Counted from the stretch's first letter, positions 9,346 to 18,381 are shown. The stretch: 64,000 bases of DNA from JAAYUD01 sp963676865 (GCA_963676865.2 CAXXSS010000001.1:1116001-1180000); one strand, 5' to 3'. The notes: generated from the sequence alone by a model not told the origin. A program made the numbers and translations.

Positions 9346-9873
9346 ATGCTAAGTAAAAAAATTGAAGAGGCACTAAATGCCCAAATTAATGCAGAGATGT
9401 GGTCGGCATATCTTTATATGTCAATGGCATCTTATTGCCATTTCAACGGCCAGTCTGGTATCGGGAAGTGGTTTGAGGTTCAATTTAAAGAAGAGCAAGA
9501 CCATGCCATGATCTTCTTCAACCACATTATTTCTCGTAACGGCAAGGTTACTTTGAAACCTATTGATGCCGTGCCTAACGATTGGAAATCTATCTTGGAT
9601 GTCTTTAAAACCACATTGGATCATGAGCAGAAAATAACTCAACTCATTAATAATCTATTTACTTTAAGCACGCAAGAGAACGATTATGCAACTCAAAGTA
9701 TGCTGAAATGGTTTATTGACGAACAAGTTGAAGAAGAAGACAATGCACAAACTATCATTGACAACCTCAACATGATAAAAGACAATGGCTACGGTCTGTA
9801 TATGATAGACAAAGAATTGGGAGTGCGCACGTATACTGTCGCAGCTCCTTTACTAGCCAGTGCAGGAAAATAA
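9346..9873 (+). CDS. ftnA: Ferritin, non-haem iron storage protein
   Basis: The 175-residue four-helix protein MLSKKIEEALNAQINAEMWSAYLYMSMASYC matches bacterial ferritin. Ferroxidase ligands are visible as Glu17 in the first helix, the EEQDHA pair (Glu and His) in the second, and Glu residues later in the bundle, including the QVEEEDNA segment. It oxidises and stores Fe(II) in a 24-mer in the cytoplasm. No promoter box was seen in the 36 bp gap to the upstream gene, so readthrough is possible. A terminator hairpin follows. Confidence 0.95.
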   Translation: MLSKKIEEALNAQINAEMWSAYLYMSMASYCHFNGQSGIGKWFEVQFKEEQDHAMIFFNHIISRNGKVTLKPIDAVPNDWKSILDVFKTTLDHEQKITQLINNLFTLSTQENDYATQSMLKWFIDEQVEEEDNAQTIIDNLNMIKDNGYGLYMIDKELGVRTYTVAAPLLASAGK

Positions 9874-9887
9874 TCTTGAATATAATG

Positions 9888-9922
9888 GATGCAGTCAGAC
9901 GGGGGTCGGGCTGCATCTTTAT
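9888..9922 (+). terminator. Rho-independent terminator after ferritin
   Basis: Arms GATGCAG (9888-9894) and CTGCATC (9911-9917) flank a G-rich loop and are followed by TTTATTTT. It is placed 15 bp after the ferritin stop and before the convergent pentapeptide gene. Confidence 0.7.
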
Positions 9923-9935
9923 TTTCTACCATTTC

Positions 9936-10487
9936 TTACTTGATTATTATATTGAGATGGGCAACCAAGCCCCTGAGTCCTTCCTCCGAGAATATCGTTT
10001 TATATAATCTATTGCCACCGGGATTGATAATAAAATTAAAAGAAGTAGAGAAGTCAACCTTTTCCAAATTGGTTTTATTAAATGAAGTGCGCAACAGATC
10101 GCATCCTTTAAAGACAGAAGCAGTTAAGTCGGCCTCATCAAAATAAGCTTCGTGCAGATTACAATCAATGAAGAGGCTTTTCCTCATCTTCAACTGAACG
10201 AAAGAAACATAATCCATTAATGACTTCTCAAACCATAAGGAGCCGGACAAACTTCCAATATTTGCAAAATTGGCACCGGTAAGTCTACACTCTACAAACT
10301 TGGCGACATTGAGATTGCATAGCAATTTGCAAAGAGAGAAATTGCATCTTCCAAATTCGCAATCATTAAAACGAATATCGGCAAGAGATAAACCCGAAAA
10401 ATCGCAAGAATCAAACATACATGATTCATATTCCGAATCTAAAGGGCTCTCTTTAAAATCTATTTTCTGAAAAGTCTGATCATCCAT
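9936..10487 (-). CDS. Pentapeptide-repeat protein
   Basis: The 183-residue protein is built of A(D/N)LxX-type repeats, for example CDFSGLSLADIRFNDCEFGRCNFS, then LTGANFANI, then AYFDEADLTASVFKGCDLLRTSFNKTNLEKVDF. These should form a right-handed quadrilateral beta-helix. The length resembles Qnr/MfpA-type proteins, but this alone does not show quinolone protection and the function is unknown. No signal peptide, so cytoplasmic. It is convergent with ferritin and lies 140 bp downstream of gldH on the same strand. Confidence 0.9.
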   Translation of the reverse strand: MDDQTFQKIDFKESPLDSEYESCMFDSCDFSGLSLADIRFNDCEFGRCNFSLCKLLCNLNVAKFVECRLTGANFANIGSLSGSLWFEKSLMDYVSFVQLKMRKSLFIDCNLHEAYFDEADLTASVFKGCDLLRTSFNKTNLEKVDFSTSFNFIINPGGNRLYKTIFSEEGLRGLVAHLNIIIK

Positions 10488-10627
10488 CTATCACCTATTA
10501 TTATATTAATTGAATGACAATAACAACAAAAGCTCTTTGATTCTACGATATTGCCGTGGTGTCGTTCTTTGTATGACGCTTGGCAAATGGTAGCCCCTCG
10601 ACAATAATAGTCCCCTTTTGAAGCCCA

Positions 10628-11113
10628 TCAACGATATTCCAAACGAAAACCTACATCGGTGATACCCTTCAGCACATCATCTTTCATCCCTTGCGATACT
10701 TTAATAATGGCATGCTTGGGATGAGGAGGCAACTTAAACATCCTGATATAGGCCGACGACTGATAGTAATTTCCACTTCCGGTACCTTTCCATTTGCCAA
10801 AAGCATCGGCCAATACAAAACGAACCGTATCCGTTTGCCAATGCAACGAATCAGCAATATTTTGCTTGACAACTAAGTAGAAGTCGGCATAAGGATATTC
10901 CAATGTATTGCGCACTTCGGCAGTAAGGGCCACCACCCTAGCACTGTCGGAAGGGAGTAATGGGAACTTAAGAGTATCCTTCTTCAACCATCCTTTACCG
11001 GCAATTGACTGATACTCGTGATAAATTGTTTTATGTTCATTGCTGCAAGCCACAATGGTAAACAGCAGAGACAAACATACCGCAATGTGCCTACTTATCA
11101 GAACTCTTCTCAT
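10628..11113 (-). CDS. gldH: Gliding motility-type lipoprotein GldH
   Basis: The start is set at the ATG at 11113, giving a 161-residue lipoprotein beginning MRRVLISRHIAVCLSLLF with a lipobox ending at TIVAC; upstream ATGs in the frame give no signal peptide. The mature part (YHEYQSIAGKGWLKKDTLKF, then FVLADAFGKWKGTGSGNYY and KISQGMxDDVLKGITDVGFRLE-like end) matches GldH. GldH is needed for gliding in Flavobacterium but occurs widely in non-gliding Bacteroidales, where its role is unclear. It overlaps the end of ricT by 23 bp, forming a holB-ricT-gldH operon. Confidence 0.9.
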   Translation of the reverse strand: MRRVLISRHIAVCLSLLFTIVACSNEHKTIYHEYQSIAGKGWLKKDTLKFPLLPSDSARVVALTAEVRNTLEYPYADFYLVVKQNIADSLHWQTDTVRFVLADAFGKWKGTGSGNYYQSSAYIRMFKLPPHPKHAIIKVSQGMKDDVLKGITDVGFRLEYR

Positions 11114-12452
11114 TAGGTTGTTGATTCTGTTTCTGCGACGATTGTTGTCCTCCCTGTTGCTGACGAGGAGGTCTTTGGCGTTGGTTATTCTCCGCATTAT
11201 TATTGCGGCGAGGATAATTGCTATTGCGGCGATTTTGTTGTGGACGCCCTTCTTGTTGGCGATTATCTTGAGCGCGGTTTTCCTGCTGAGGACGATTATC
11301 CTGCGGACGATTTTCTGGTCCGTTGTTTTGACGGTTCACAGGGTTATTCGGACGTTGACGTCCATTCTTCTTTCTCTTATTATCGTTGCGATGATTATCA
11401 AAACGAGTCAAACTATCCTGTTCAAGCAAGTCGGCCGAACGTTGAGGCTGCTCAATGTGCTCCGGTTCCAGCAAACTATCCGGTTTTATACCACGTTTAT
11501 TCAATTCATATATTTCGAAAGCCCTCTGGCCGGCAATCGTTATCAGATTCGCAGGAACGATCCTGTCAGTAGAATAAGTTATCGTATTTGTCAGAATATC
11601 CGCTTTAAAGAAATAGTAAGTACTATCTTTGGTCTGCAACTCTATTTCCCTGGAAGGCAAACGGCGCTGAGCCTCAACATAGCAATCCACTTCATAATTG
11701 AGACAACATTTCAACTTAGCACACTGACCGGCAAGTTTTTGTGGATTGAGCGAAATATCTTGAATGCGAGCGGCATTGGTAGATACGGAGATGAAACTCG
11801 TCATCCAACTGGCACAACAAAGCTCTCTACCACACGGACCTATACCACCTATACGACCGGCTTCCTGACGGGCACCGATCTGTTTCATTTCAATACGTAC
11901 CCTAAATACTTCTGCCAGCACTTTTATAAGCTGACGAAAATCGACACGTTCATCTGCGATATAGTAGAAAATAGCTTTGTTACCATCTCCTTGATACTCT
12001 ACATCGCCTATTTTCATTTTCAATCCCAAGCTAAGAGCTATCTGCCGAGAACGGATCATGGTATCATGTTCCTTGGCTTTCGCCTCATCGTATTTATCCA
12101 TATCCACCGATTTCACTTTTCGATAAATACGTTTCAACTCACTAGTCGCGGTCTTATAATTGCACCTTCGCATTTGAAGCGGCACCAATCTACCTGTCAA
12201 CGTCACAGTTCCAATATCATGCCCGGGCGTTGCTTCAACAGCAATAACATCCCCTTTAGACAAAGGTATCTTATTACTATTGTGATAATATTCCTTCCGA
12301 GTGTTTTTAAATTGGACTTCGACCAAATCACATTCATCCACATTTCCCGGCACGTCAGCCAACCAATCATACGTATTTAACTGCTTATCTTGTCTGGCGC
12401 AACTTCGGCAACAGAATCCTCCACTGCCACTATGTAATATAAATTTTTTCAT
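11091..12452 (-). CDS. ricT: PSP1-domain protein RicT (YaaT-type iron-sulfur complex subunit homologue)
   Basis: The 453-residue protein has a PSP1/RicT core (about residues 20-330) with cysteine motifs GPCGRELCCASWM and CAKLKCCLNYE, which in Bacillus RicT help bind Fe-S clusters, and a further cysteine group near the N terminus (CCRSC). After about residue 350 it runs into a ~100-residue low-complexity tail rich in Asn, Gln and Arg that is absent from Bacillus RicT. In Bacillus the complex affects mRNA maturation through RNase Y; here that role is inferred only. It lies between holB (15 bp gap) and gldH (overlap). Confidence 0.9.
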   Translation of the reverse strand: MKKFILHSGSGGFCCRSCARQDKQLNTYDWLADVPGNVDECDLVEVQFKNTRKEYYHNSNKIPLSKGDVIAVEATPGHDIGTVTLTGRLVPLQMRRCNYKTATSELKRIYRKVKSVDMDKYDEAKAKEHDTMIRSRQIALSLGLKMKIGDVEYQGDGNKAIFYYIADERVDFRQLIKVLAEVFRVRIEMKQIGARQEAGRIGGIGPCGRELCCASWMTSFISVSTNAARIQDISLNPQKLAGQCAKLKCCLNYEVDCYVEAQRRLPSREIELQTKDSTYYFFKADILTNTITYSTDRIVPANLITIAGQRAFEIYELNKRGIKPDSLLEPEHIEQPQRSADLLEQDSLTRFDNHRNDNKRKKNGRQRPNNPVNRQNNGPENRPQDNRPQQENRAQDNRQQEGRPQQNRRNSNYPRRNNNAENNQRQRPPRQQQGGQQSSQKQNQQPNEKSSDK

Positions 12453-12467
12453 TACTACTTTCCGATA

Positions 12468-13583
12468 TTAATTTTTAAGCAACATTATCATCTTCAACGA
12501 AAAGTCAAAGAATACTATTTTGCTATTTACATTTCGTCCTATATCATTTAGAGCACTATCAAGTTCCTTGGCAATGCCTCCCACATTTCTTTCGTTCACA
12601 TACGGAGAGAAACGCGATACGAATTGCTCTTCCCGCTGTGTCATATAGTTCAAATCAGGCAAACGCAGATTGTAAATAAAGCTTTCCCTTATCATTCGCA
12701 AAGCATACTCCAAAAACCGTTTTTGCCGCTCACGTCCTATCGTCGCAAGCTGTTCGCTCCACAATTTCATTTCTCTTATCTTACGCTGATAGGACAAACG
12801 CATAAGATTCACAAAAAGATCAAAAAACATCTGAGAGTCGCCATTTTCATCATTGAGAGCCTGCTTGATAGCCGCCGTCACATTGCCATTCGACAAATGA
12901 GCTATTCTTTCAGCATCATCGGACTGTAACAAATAGCGCTGTTGCAACATCTCGGAGATGCATTGATGTTCAACCCGATGAATCGTCAGTTGCTGTGTGC
13001 GACTCAAGATGGTAGGCAATATTTTCTCGGGCTCATCAGACACTAACAGAAAGATAGTCTTCAGCGGAGGTTCTTCAATCAATTTGAGCAACTTATTTGA
13101 AGCCTCTTCATTCATCTTTTCGGGAAGCCAGATGATCGTTACCTTATACCCACCCTCAAAAGATTTCAAACTAAGACGTTTGATCAATTCATCACTTTCA
13201 CGAGCATAAATAATAGGCTGGGCATTCTTAGCATCCAAGTAATCAAGCCAGTCGTCAAAAGAAAAATAAGGATTCTTCAGTAGGCATTGCCGCCATTCTT
13301 TTATATAATCGTCGCTAATGGACTTCTTGACAACCGGAAAGACAAAGTGCAAATCGGGATGTGCCAATTTATTGACCATAACACAAGAGTGGCAAGTGCC
13401 ACACGAATCTTCGTCGCTCGTATGGGCACAAAGCAAATATCGAGCATATGCCAAAGCCAAAGGAAGCTTTCCAATGCCGGGAGCACCACAGAATAATTGG
13501 GCATGAGATATTCTCCCAGCTTTTGTCTCACTTATAAGCCGGTTCTTTATATCATCTTGTCCTATTATCTCTTTAAAAAGCAT
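12468..13583 (-). CDS. holB: DNA polymerase III subunit delta'
   Basis: The 371-residue clamp-loader subunit starts MLFKEIIGQDDIKNRLI; an ATG two codons earlier (13589) is an alternative. It shows a P-loop-like GAPGIGKLPLALAYARYLLC, the four-Cys zinc module C...CGTCHSC, and a DEPEKILPTILSRTQQL segment corresponding to sensor 1/SRC. The P-loop has Leu in place of Ser/Thr, consistent with delta' not hydrolysing ATP. It is the first gene of the holB-ricT-gldH operon. Confidence 0.94.
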   Translation of the reverse strand: MLFKEIIGQDDIKNRLISETKAGRISHAQLFCGAPGIGKLPLALAYARYLLCAHTSDEDSCGTCHSCVMVNKLAHPDLHFVFPVVKKSISDDYIKEWRQCLLKNPYFSFDDWLDYLDAKNAQPIIYARESDELIKRLSLKSFEGGYKVTIIWLPEKMNEEASNKLLKLIEEPPLKTIFLLVSDEPEKILPTILSRTQQLTIHRVEHQCISEMLQQRYLLQSDDAERIAHLSNGNVTAAIKQALNDENGDSQMFFDLFVNLMRLSYQRKIREMKLWSEQLATIGRERQKRFLEYALRMIRESFIYNLRLPDLNYMTQREEQFVSRFSPYVNERNVGGIAKELDSALNDIGRNVNSKIVFFDFSLKMIMLLKN

Positions 13584-13690
13584 ACACAATATTTGGTTTA
13601 TCCCTATTTAAATACAATATTCGCTATATTTTATCTTCCGTGCAAGAATTTACAAATAAATAATCTAAAACAAAAGACCTTTATCTAATA

Positions 13691-14635
13691 TTAAAAGATA
13701 GATCGGGCAACGGCACGAACACTCTTTGCCGCTCCCAAAGCATAAAAATGCAAACCAGGCACACCAAATTGAATCAACTCTTTACATTGATTAATACACC
13801 ATTCAGTTCCAACGACTTCTACCTCTTCATCAGTCTTGCATTTCATTATCTCACGAGCAAAGGCTTCTGGCAAATCAACTTTAAAAGTACGGGGTATCAC
13901 AGTGAGTTGAGACAATTTCCGTATCGGCTTCAACCCGGGAATAATCGGGATATCAATCCCTACTTTTCGAACTTTATCTACAAACTCAAAATACTTATTA
14001 TTGTCATAGAAAAGTTGAGTTACTGCATATTGGGCGCCAAGTTCAACTTTCTTTTTAAGCCAGTATATATCTTCATCAATATTAGGAGCCTCTTCGTGCT
14101 TCTCCGGATAACAGGCAACGCCATAAGCAAAAGGAGTCTCTTTCATCTCCATATTCGAACCATCCACAAAGACTCCGTTATTAAAATCATTAATTTGTTT
14201 TTCTAAATCGGTAGCATGAATATAACCACCCTCTGTAGATACTCCACTTTTATCTTTATCGCCTCGCAACAACAGCAAATTAGTAATGCCTAGAAACTGC
14301 AAATCAATAAGTACATACTCGGTTTCTTCGGGCGTGAAGCCATTGCAGAGTATATGTGGAACAACAGAGATGCCATACTTATTTTGAATTGCTGCGGCTA
14401 CTGCTACTGTTCCAGGACGGCGGCGTAACGTTTTACGTTCGAAAGTACCGTTTCCCATCTCTTTAAAAATATATTCACTGTGGTGAGTAGTTATATTAAT
14501 ATACTTAGGGTCGAACTCCCGCAACAAATCGATACTCTTGTAAAGCGAATCAATGCCTTTTCCTTTAGGAGGAGGAAGCAATTCGAACGAGAATACCGGA
14601 CCGTTACTATTCCTTATTGAATCAATTACTCTCAT
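13691..14635 (-). CDS. metF: Methylenetetrahydrofolate reductase
   Basis: The FAD-dependent TIM-barrel enzyme of ~314 residues reduces 5,10-methylene-THF to 5-methyl-THF for methionine synthesis. It shows FSFELLPPPKGKG at the N terminus, YINITTHHSE, LLLRGDKDK and the TQLFYDNNKYFEFVDKVR segment typical of MetF. An ATG 14 codons further upstream is open, but a TATTTTTG -7 box lies inside that extension, so the start MRVIDSIRNSNGP at 14635 is preferred. No riboswitch is seen in the very short leader. Confidence 0.95.
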   Translation of the reverse strand: MRVIDSIRNSNGPVFSFELLPPPKGKGIDSLYKSIDLLREFDPKYINITTHHSEYIFKEMGNGTFERKTLRRRPGTVAVAAAIQNKYGISVVPHILCNGFTPEETEYVLIDLQFLGITNLLLLRGDKDKSGVSTEGGYIHATDLEKQINDFNNGVFVDGSNMEMKETPFAYGVACYPEKHEEAPNIDEDIYWLKKKVELGAQYAVTQLFYDNNKYFEFVDKVRKVGIDIPIIPGLKPIRKLSQLTVIPRTFKVDLPEAFAREIMKCKTDEEVEVVGTEWCINQCKELIQFGVPGLHFYALGAAKSVRAVARSIF

Positions 14636-14642
14636 AATGCTG

Positions 14643-14650
14643 CAAAAATA
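14643..14650 (-). promoter_or_regulatory. Putative metF -7 box, implying a leaderless transcript
   Basis: On the minus strand TATTTTTG ends 8 bp before the metF ATG at 14635. With the usual ~7 bp spacing, transcription would begin at or next to the start codon. The remaining region to 14942 is AT-rich and shows no other recognisable element. Confidence 0.6.
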
Positions 14651-14942
14651 CAAAAAACGCGCTTGACAGAGAAACATTTATTCATTTTTTGAATAGCTCT
14701 ACACACAATATTTCAAGTTTGTAGGCACAATAGAACCACAACAGATCAAAGAAACAATGTAATATTTAGAAAAACGTCAGAATATTCGTCTGTTTTCACT
14801 GGCAGGAACAGATATCTTTATCATAATAAAATAGAAACAACTTGAGAAAACGGAACACCTATCAAGCAACAAAAGCGCCAACCGGAATCTTAATAATTAT
14901 TAAAAAGGCATTCATTTAATACAACATACAGAAGAAGTAGTT

Positions 14943-14950
14943 TATATTTG
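14943..14950 (+). promoter_or_regulatory. Putative -7 box for the ABC transporter operon
   Basis: TATATTTG matches TAnnTTTG, 40 bp before the ATG of the ABC ATPase at 14991. Confidence 0.6.
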
Positions 14951-14990
14951 CAGTGCACTATTATACTAATACACATAAATACTATAATAT

Positions 14991-15881
14991 ATGATTGAAG
15001 TAAAGAACATTAAGTTTAGCTACAGTCGAAAGAAAAAACCTATTCTCGACAACTTTTCTATGAAATTAGAAAAGGGCAACATCTACGGATTGTTAGGAAA
15101 AAATGGAGCAGGAAAATCAACGCTTTTATACCTGATGACAGGCCTCCTTACTCCCAAAAGCGGATATGTAGAATATCTTGGCGCAAATGTTCGCCGTAGA
15201 CTTCCAGTAACGCAACGTGAGATATTTCTAGTTCCTGAGGAGTTTGATCTCCCCAAAGTATCACTAATCAGTTTCATTGAGTTGAATAGCATTTTTTATC
15301 CTCATTTCAGTAAAGAGGATATGGTGACCTACCTACATTTCTTTGAGATGGACATTGATTTGAACCTTGGCGAACTATCAATGGGACAGAAGAAGAAAGT
15401 TTTTATGAGTTTTGCATTGGCGACACACACGTCTCTTTTACTTATGGATGAACCCACCAATGGTTTAGATATTCCTGGAAAAAGCCAATTTCGCAAATTT
15501 ATTACAGCCGGAATGGACGACACACACACAATCTTAATATCCACTCATCAGGTAAGAGACGTGGATAAAGTACTCGATCATGTTATCATAATGGAAAAAA
15601 GTGAAATCTTATTAAATGAATCGGTAAGCAACATCACCGACCGAATCATTTTTACAGAAAGCAATGAAAAGGATCTTCCTGAAGACACCATTTACTCGAC
15701 TTCTTCGCTAAAAGGGCATTACGTAGTAACACCTAATACATACCAAGAAGAAACTGAATTGAATTTAGAAATGCTTTTCAATGCTACCTTGGCTCAACCA
15801 GAGAAAATTAAATCATGTTTTGCAAAACAACAAGAAACAACATCTAAAGCAGAAAGGAGAAACGACAATGACGACAAATAA
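14991..15881 (+). CDS. ABC transporter ATP-binding protein (YtrB/CcmA-like)
   Basis: The 296-residue ATPase shows Walker A GLLGKNGAGKST (about residues 34-45), Q-loop region PEEFDLP, a degenerate signature LSMGQKKK, Walker B LLLMDEPTNGLD and the H-loop ISTHQ. The extra ~80 C-terminal residues are family-variable. It drives the membrane protein encoded by the overlapping next gene (14 bp overlap). With the GntR/YtrA-type regulator two genes on, the cluster resembles YtrA-regulated ABC-2 exporters that respond to envelope stress; the substrate is unknown. Confidence 0.93.
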   Translation: MIEVKNIKFSYSRKKKPILDNFSMKLEKGNIYGLLGKNGAGKSTLLYLMTGLLTPKSGYVEYLGANVRRRLPVTQREIFLVPEEFDLPKVSLISFIELNSIFYPHFSKEDMVTYLHFFEMDIDLNLGELSMGQKKKVFMSFALATHTSLLLMDEPTNGLDIPGKSQFRKFITAGMDDTHTILISTHQVRDVDKVLDHVIIMEKSEILLNESVSNITDRIIFTESNEKDLPEDTIYSTSSLKGHYVVTPNTYQEETELNLEMLFNATLAQPEKIKSCFAKQQETTSKAERRNDNDDK

Positions 15882-16668
15882 TTTCTTTTCATTTTCAAGA
15901 TTCTCACAGATAGGATGTAAACTGATCATCGAAAATAAAAAGGCGGCCATCATGCGAGCCATCGTTATGTTTGCTTCAATATTCACTCTCTTATGCTGGA
16001 TAAGTTACATTAATTACTCCAGTGCAATTGATAGAGGAGGCTTTTCACGCATCACAGATATTTGCGAAGGATACAATTTAAATGCTTTTCTCATACTGAT
16101 ATTTGTTTTTGGCATATACTCTGCCTCGATAATGATGGAAGATCTAAAAACTAAAGTTGGGAAGATAAATGTTCTGACAACTCCAGTAACTCCTTTTGAA
16201 AATTGGTTTGCACGCTGGATTATCCATGTCATTCTATTTATTGCAGTTTATATCATTTCTTTCTTTGTAGCAGATCTAATAAGAGTTTGGATTTTTAAAA
16301 TAGCGTATGCCGGTAGTGGACTAACAATATCCACACTAAATTTGGATTATATCATACAACAGATAAATCTTATTACCGACGGACATCCCTCTTTTATAGT
16401 CTTGGCGTACCTTACAGTTCAATCATTCTACGTATTAGGTGGCAGTTTCTTTCCACGCCATTCTCTATTGAGAACAACAATTGTTGGTTTCTTCGGTCTT
16501 CTCATTTTCTTTTTCGGCGATTATATTTTTTCCCGAGAATTCATTAATGGAACACAGATCAATCTGGGCGAAACAATAATAAGGGGCATCATGCTCGTTT
16601 TAATAGTATTCAATTGGACTACATCTTACTTTAGATTCAAAGAGATGGAAGTTATTGACCGTCTATAA
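15868..16668 (+). CDS. ABC-2 type transporter membrane protein
   Basis: The start is placed at the ATG at 15868 (MTTNNFFSFSRFSQIGCKLI), preceded by an AAGGAGA ribosome binding site at 15854-15860; the frame is open further upstream but only as overlap with the ATPase gene. The 266-residue protein has about six predicted membrane helices (for example AIVMFASIFTLLCWI and VILFIAVYIISFFVADL). It lacks a recognised catalytic motif and is taken as permease partner from position and topology. Confidence 0.85.
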   Translation: MTTNNFFSFSRFSQIGCKLIIENKKAAIMRAIVMFASIFTLLCWISYINYSSAIDRGGFSRITDICEGYNLNAFLILIFVFGIYSASIMMEDLKTKVGKINVLTTPVTPFENWFARWIIHVILFIAVYIISFFVADLIRVWIFKIAYAGSGLTISTLNLDYIIQQINLITDGHPSFIVLAYLTVQSFYVLGGSFFPRHSLLRTTIVGFFGLLIFFFGDYIFSREFINGTQINLGETIIRGIMLVLIVFNWTTSYFRFKEMEVIDRL

Positions 16669-16685
16669 ATAAAGGAGATCAAAAT

Positions 16686-17069
16686 ATGAACTTTAAAGAA
16701 ACTCGTCCCATTTATCTGCAAATAGCAGAAAGAATATGCGATGAAATATTGTCGGGGGAGTTCAAAGAAGAAGAACGAGTAACTTCCATCCGAGACTATT
16801 CCGCACTGGTCGAAGTGAACCCGAACACCGTAATGAGAACTTACGACTACTTGCAGCAACAAGAAATAATCTTTAATAAAAGAGGCATCGGTTATTTTGT
16901 ATCACAAGGAGCTGTTAAAATGATAAGAAGAATGAGAAAAGAAACATTTCTCAATGAAGATATCAACAATTTCTTCCTACAAATATACTCTCTGGATATT
17001 CCGATGGAAAAGATTGTTGACATGTATGATAAGTTTATTGATAAACAGAACAAAATAAAAGAAAAATAA
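16686..17069 (+). CDS. GntR-family transcriptional regulator, YtrA subfamily
   Basis: This 127-residue protein has a winged helix-turn-helix at about residues 8-75 (IYLQIAERICDEILSGEF, SIRDYSALVEVNPNTVMRTY, IIFNKRGIGYFVS) and only a short C-terminal helical tail, which defines the YtrA subfamily. It probably represses its own ABC transporter operon. An AAGGAG site lies 7 bp before the ATG. It is 17 bp after the permease gene and 2 bp before the next gene. Confidence 0.93.
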   Translation: MNFKETRPIYLQIAERICDEILSGEFKEEERVTSIRDYSALVEVNPNTVMRTYDYLQQQEIIFNKRGIGYFVSQGAVKMIRRMRKETFLNEDINNFFLQIYSLDIPMEKIVDMYDKFIDKQNKIKEK

Positions 17070-17071
17070 CA

Positions 17072-17830
17072 ATGAAAAAAACCACATATTGGGTAATGGG
17101 AATGTTTATTACCACCTTTCTATTCAGCATTGGTGTGATGATATACTTCAAGTATTTCGACAATAGCATCACCCCCACCTATGCTAAACTCACAACGATG
17201 AATGTAAACAATGTCAAAGTGATTAAAATAGACGACAGCAACACCAACAATCATCGAAGTTACTACAATCTGAAAATAGTATCCGACAACAATGACAGTA
17301 CAAATAAAATAGCATACCCAAAGAATTGGATAAAAGCAGTTCAAAAGGGAGACACTTTAATTTTATCACTTTCCAAAAACGAAAAAGATTTAGAGAAACT
17401 ACATAACAATCCCCCTACATTGGTATTTTCCATTGCTCAATCAACCAAAACTCTGGATCTAATATTGAACAAATGCATCAGCGATACTAAATTCATGGGG
17501 TTAAAACTAAATCAATGCTCCATAAAGGGAAGTTCGTATTCAGACATCACAATCCAAACATGCACAATCGACAAATTCAACATTGCAGCAGGAGGAACTG
17601 TACAAGTTCCCGATTCTAAAATAAAGTCTTTACAACTAGTTTTAGACAATACCAAATTAATCAATACCACAAAATACGACATTGAAAATTTATATCTAAC
17701 AGGGAGCAACGACGATCCATCGGAGATAGATTTAACAAAAATCAAACATGTCTATTTAAAGCCTTCCAAAGGCAAATCCATTACGACACGCACCAGTTCA
17801 AACGCCGAAATCTATTCAGGAAAAGATTAG
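17072..17830 (+). CDS. Membrane-anchored protein with predicted beta-helix, unknown function
   Basis: The 252-residue protein has one N-terminal membrane helix (about residues 7-26) and a mostly beta extracytoplasmic part. Short repeated strands with Asn/Asp/Thr turns (LDLILNKC, LKLNQCSIKG, ITIQTCTIDKF, LQLVLDNTKL) suggest a beta-helix or beta-solenoid like the DUF2807 group. It starts 2 bp after the GntR gene, so it belongs to the ABC transporter operon and may be an accessory or sensor. I do not recognise a named family. Confidence 0.75.
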   Translation: MKKTTYWVMGMFITTFLFSIGVMIYFKYFDNSITPTYAKLTTMNVNNVKVIKIDDSNTNNHRSYYNLKIVSDNNDSTNKIAYPKNWIKAVQKGDTLILSLSKNEKDLEKLHNNPPTLVFSIAQSTKTLDLILNKCISDTKFMGLKLNQCSIKGSSYSDITIQTCTIDKFNIAAGGTVQVPDSKIKSLQLVLDNTKLINTTKYDIENLYLTGSNDDPSEIDLTKIKHVYLKPSKGKSITTRTSSNAEIYSGKD

Positions 17831-17949
17831 TATTATGATAAATCTGGTAAGGAAGTCACATGACATATAAAAACCCAAATTGCAATTTGCTTAAAATATT
17901 TATTGTAAAATTGTTTCGGTTATTTATATCATTATATACTTATATTTAT

Positions 17950-17957
17950 TACCTTTG
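17950..17957 (+). promoter_or_regulatory. Putative -7 box for the small secreted protein gene
   Basis: TACCTTTG matches TAnnTTTG, 25 bp before the ATG at 17983. Confidence 0.6.
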
Positions 17958-17982
17958 GGGCACTAAACAATAAATTTACATT

Positions 17983-18381
17983 ATGAAAAAAGTTTTATTT
18001 GTGATGATGCTTTGCATCATGTGTTCAATCAATTCTTTTGCTCAACAACCTGAACAAAAAGACGGTACTTATAGAGTTTATTGTGAATTAATAGGTACAG
18101 GTAAGTTGTTCAGTAGCAAATTAACAGTAAATCTTGATTTTGGTCAAAAATCTTCATTTTGGACTGGCAATAAAGGGATCTTAGTCGATGACAATGGAAA
18201 GCCATTAGATTTCAATTCGATGGTTGATGCTATGAATTTCATGGGAAGACTAGATTGGAAATTTGTACAGGCTTATGTCGTCACTACAAGTAATCAAAAT
18301 GTATATCGTTGGTTACTTTACAAAGACGTGAAGAATGATGAAGAGATTCATCAGGGATTCAGAGTTAATGGAGACAAATAA
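17983..18381 (+). CDS. Small secreted protein of unknown function
   Basis: The 132-residue protein has a clear signal peptide (MKKVLFVMMLCIMCSINSFAQ, cleavage after about residue 20) and a short mature domain with alternating hydrophobic strands (YRVYCELIGTG, KLTVNLDFG, AYVVTTSNQN). It has its own promoter box and no operon partner. No family was recognised and no catalytic motif is visible. Confidence 0.7.
   Translation: MKKVLFVMMLCIMCSINSFAQQPEQKDGTYRVYCELIGTGKLFSSKLTVNLDFGQKSSFWTGNKGILVDDNGKPLDFNSMVDAMNFMGRLDWKFVQAYVVTTSNQNVYRWLLYKDVKNDEEIHQGFRVNGDK

Noticed and set aside
9889..10146. 85-codon plus-strand frame after ferritin
   Set aside because: It overlaps the ferritin terminator and is antisense to the pentapeptide-repeat gene.
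9936..10487. Quinolone resistance (Qnr) gene
   Set aside because: Pentapeptide repeats alone do not establish Qnr function, and the characteristic Qnr loops cannot be identified by eye.
11040..12380. 446-codon plus-strand open frame
   Set aside because: It lies antisense to ricT and gldH; its Leu/Ile/Arg-rich translation is the mirror of the ricT Gln/Asn tail and has no recognisable domain.
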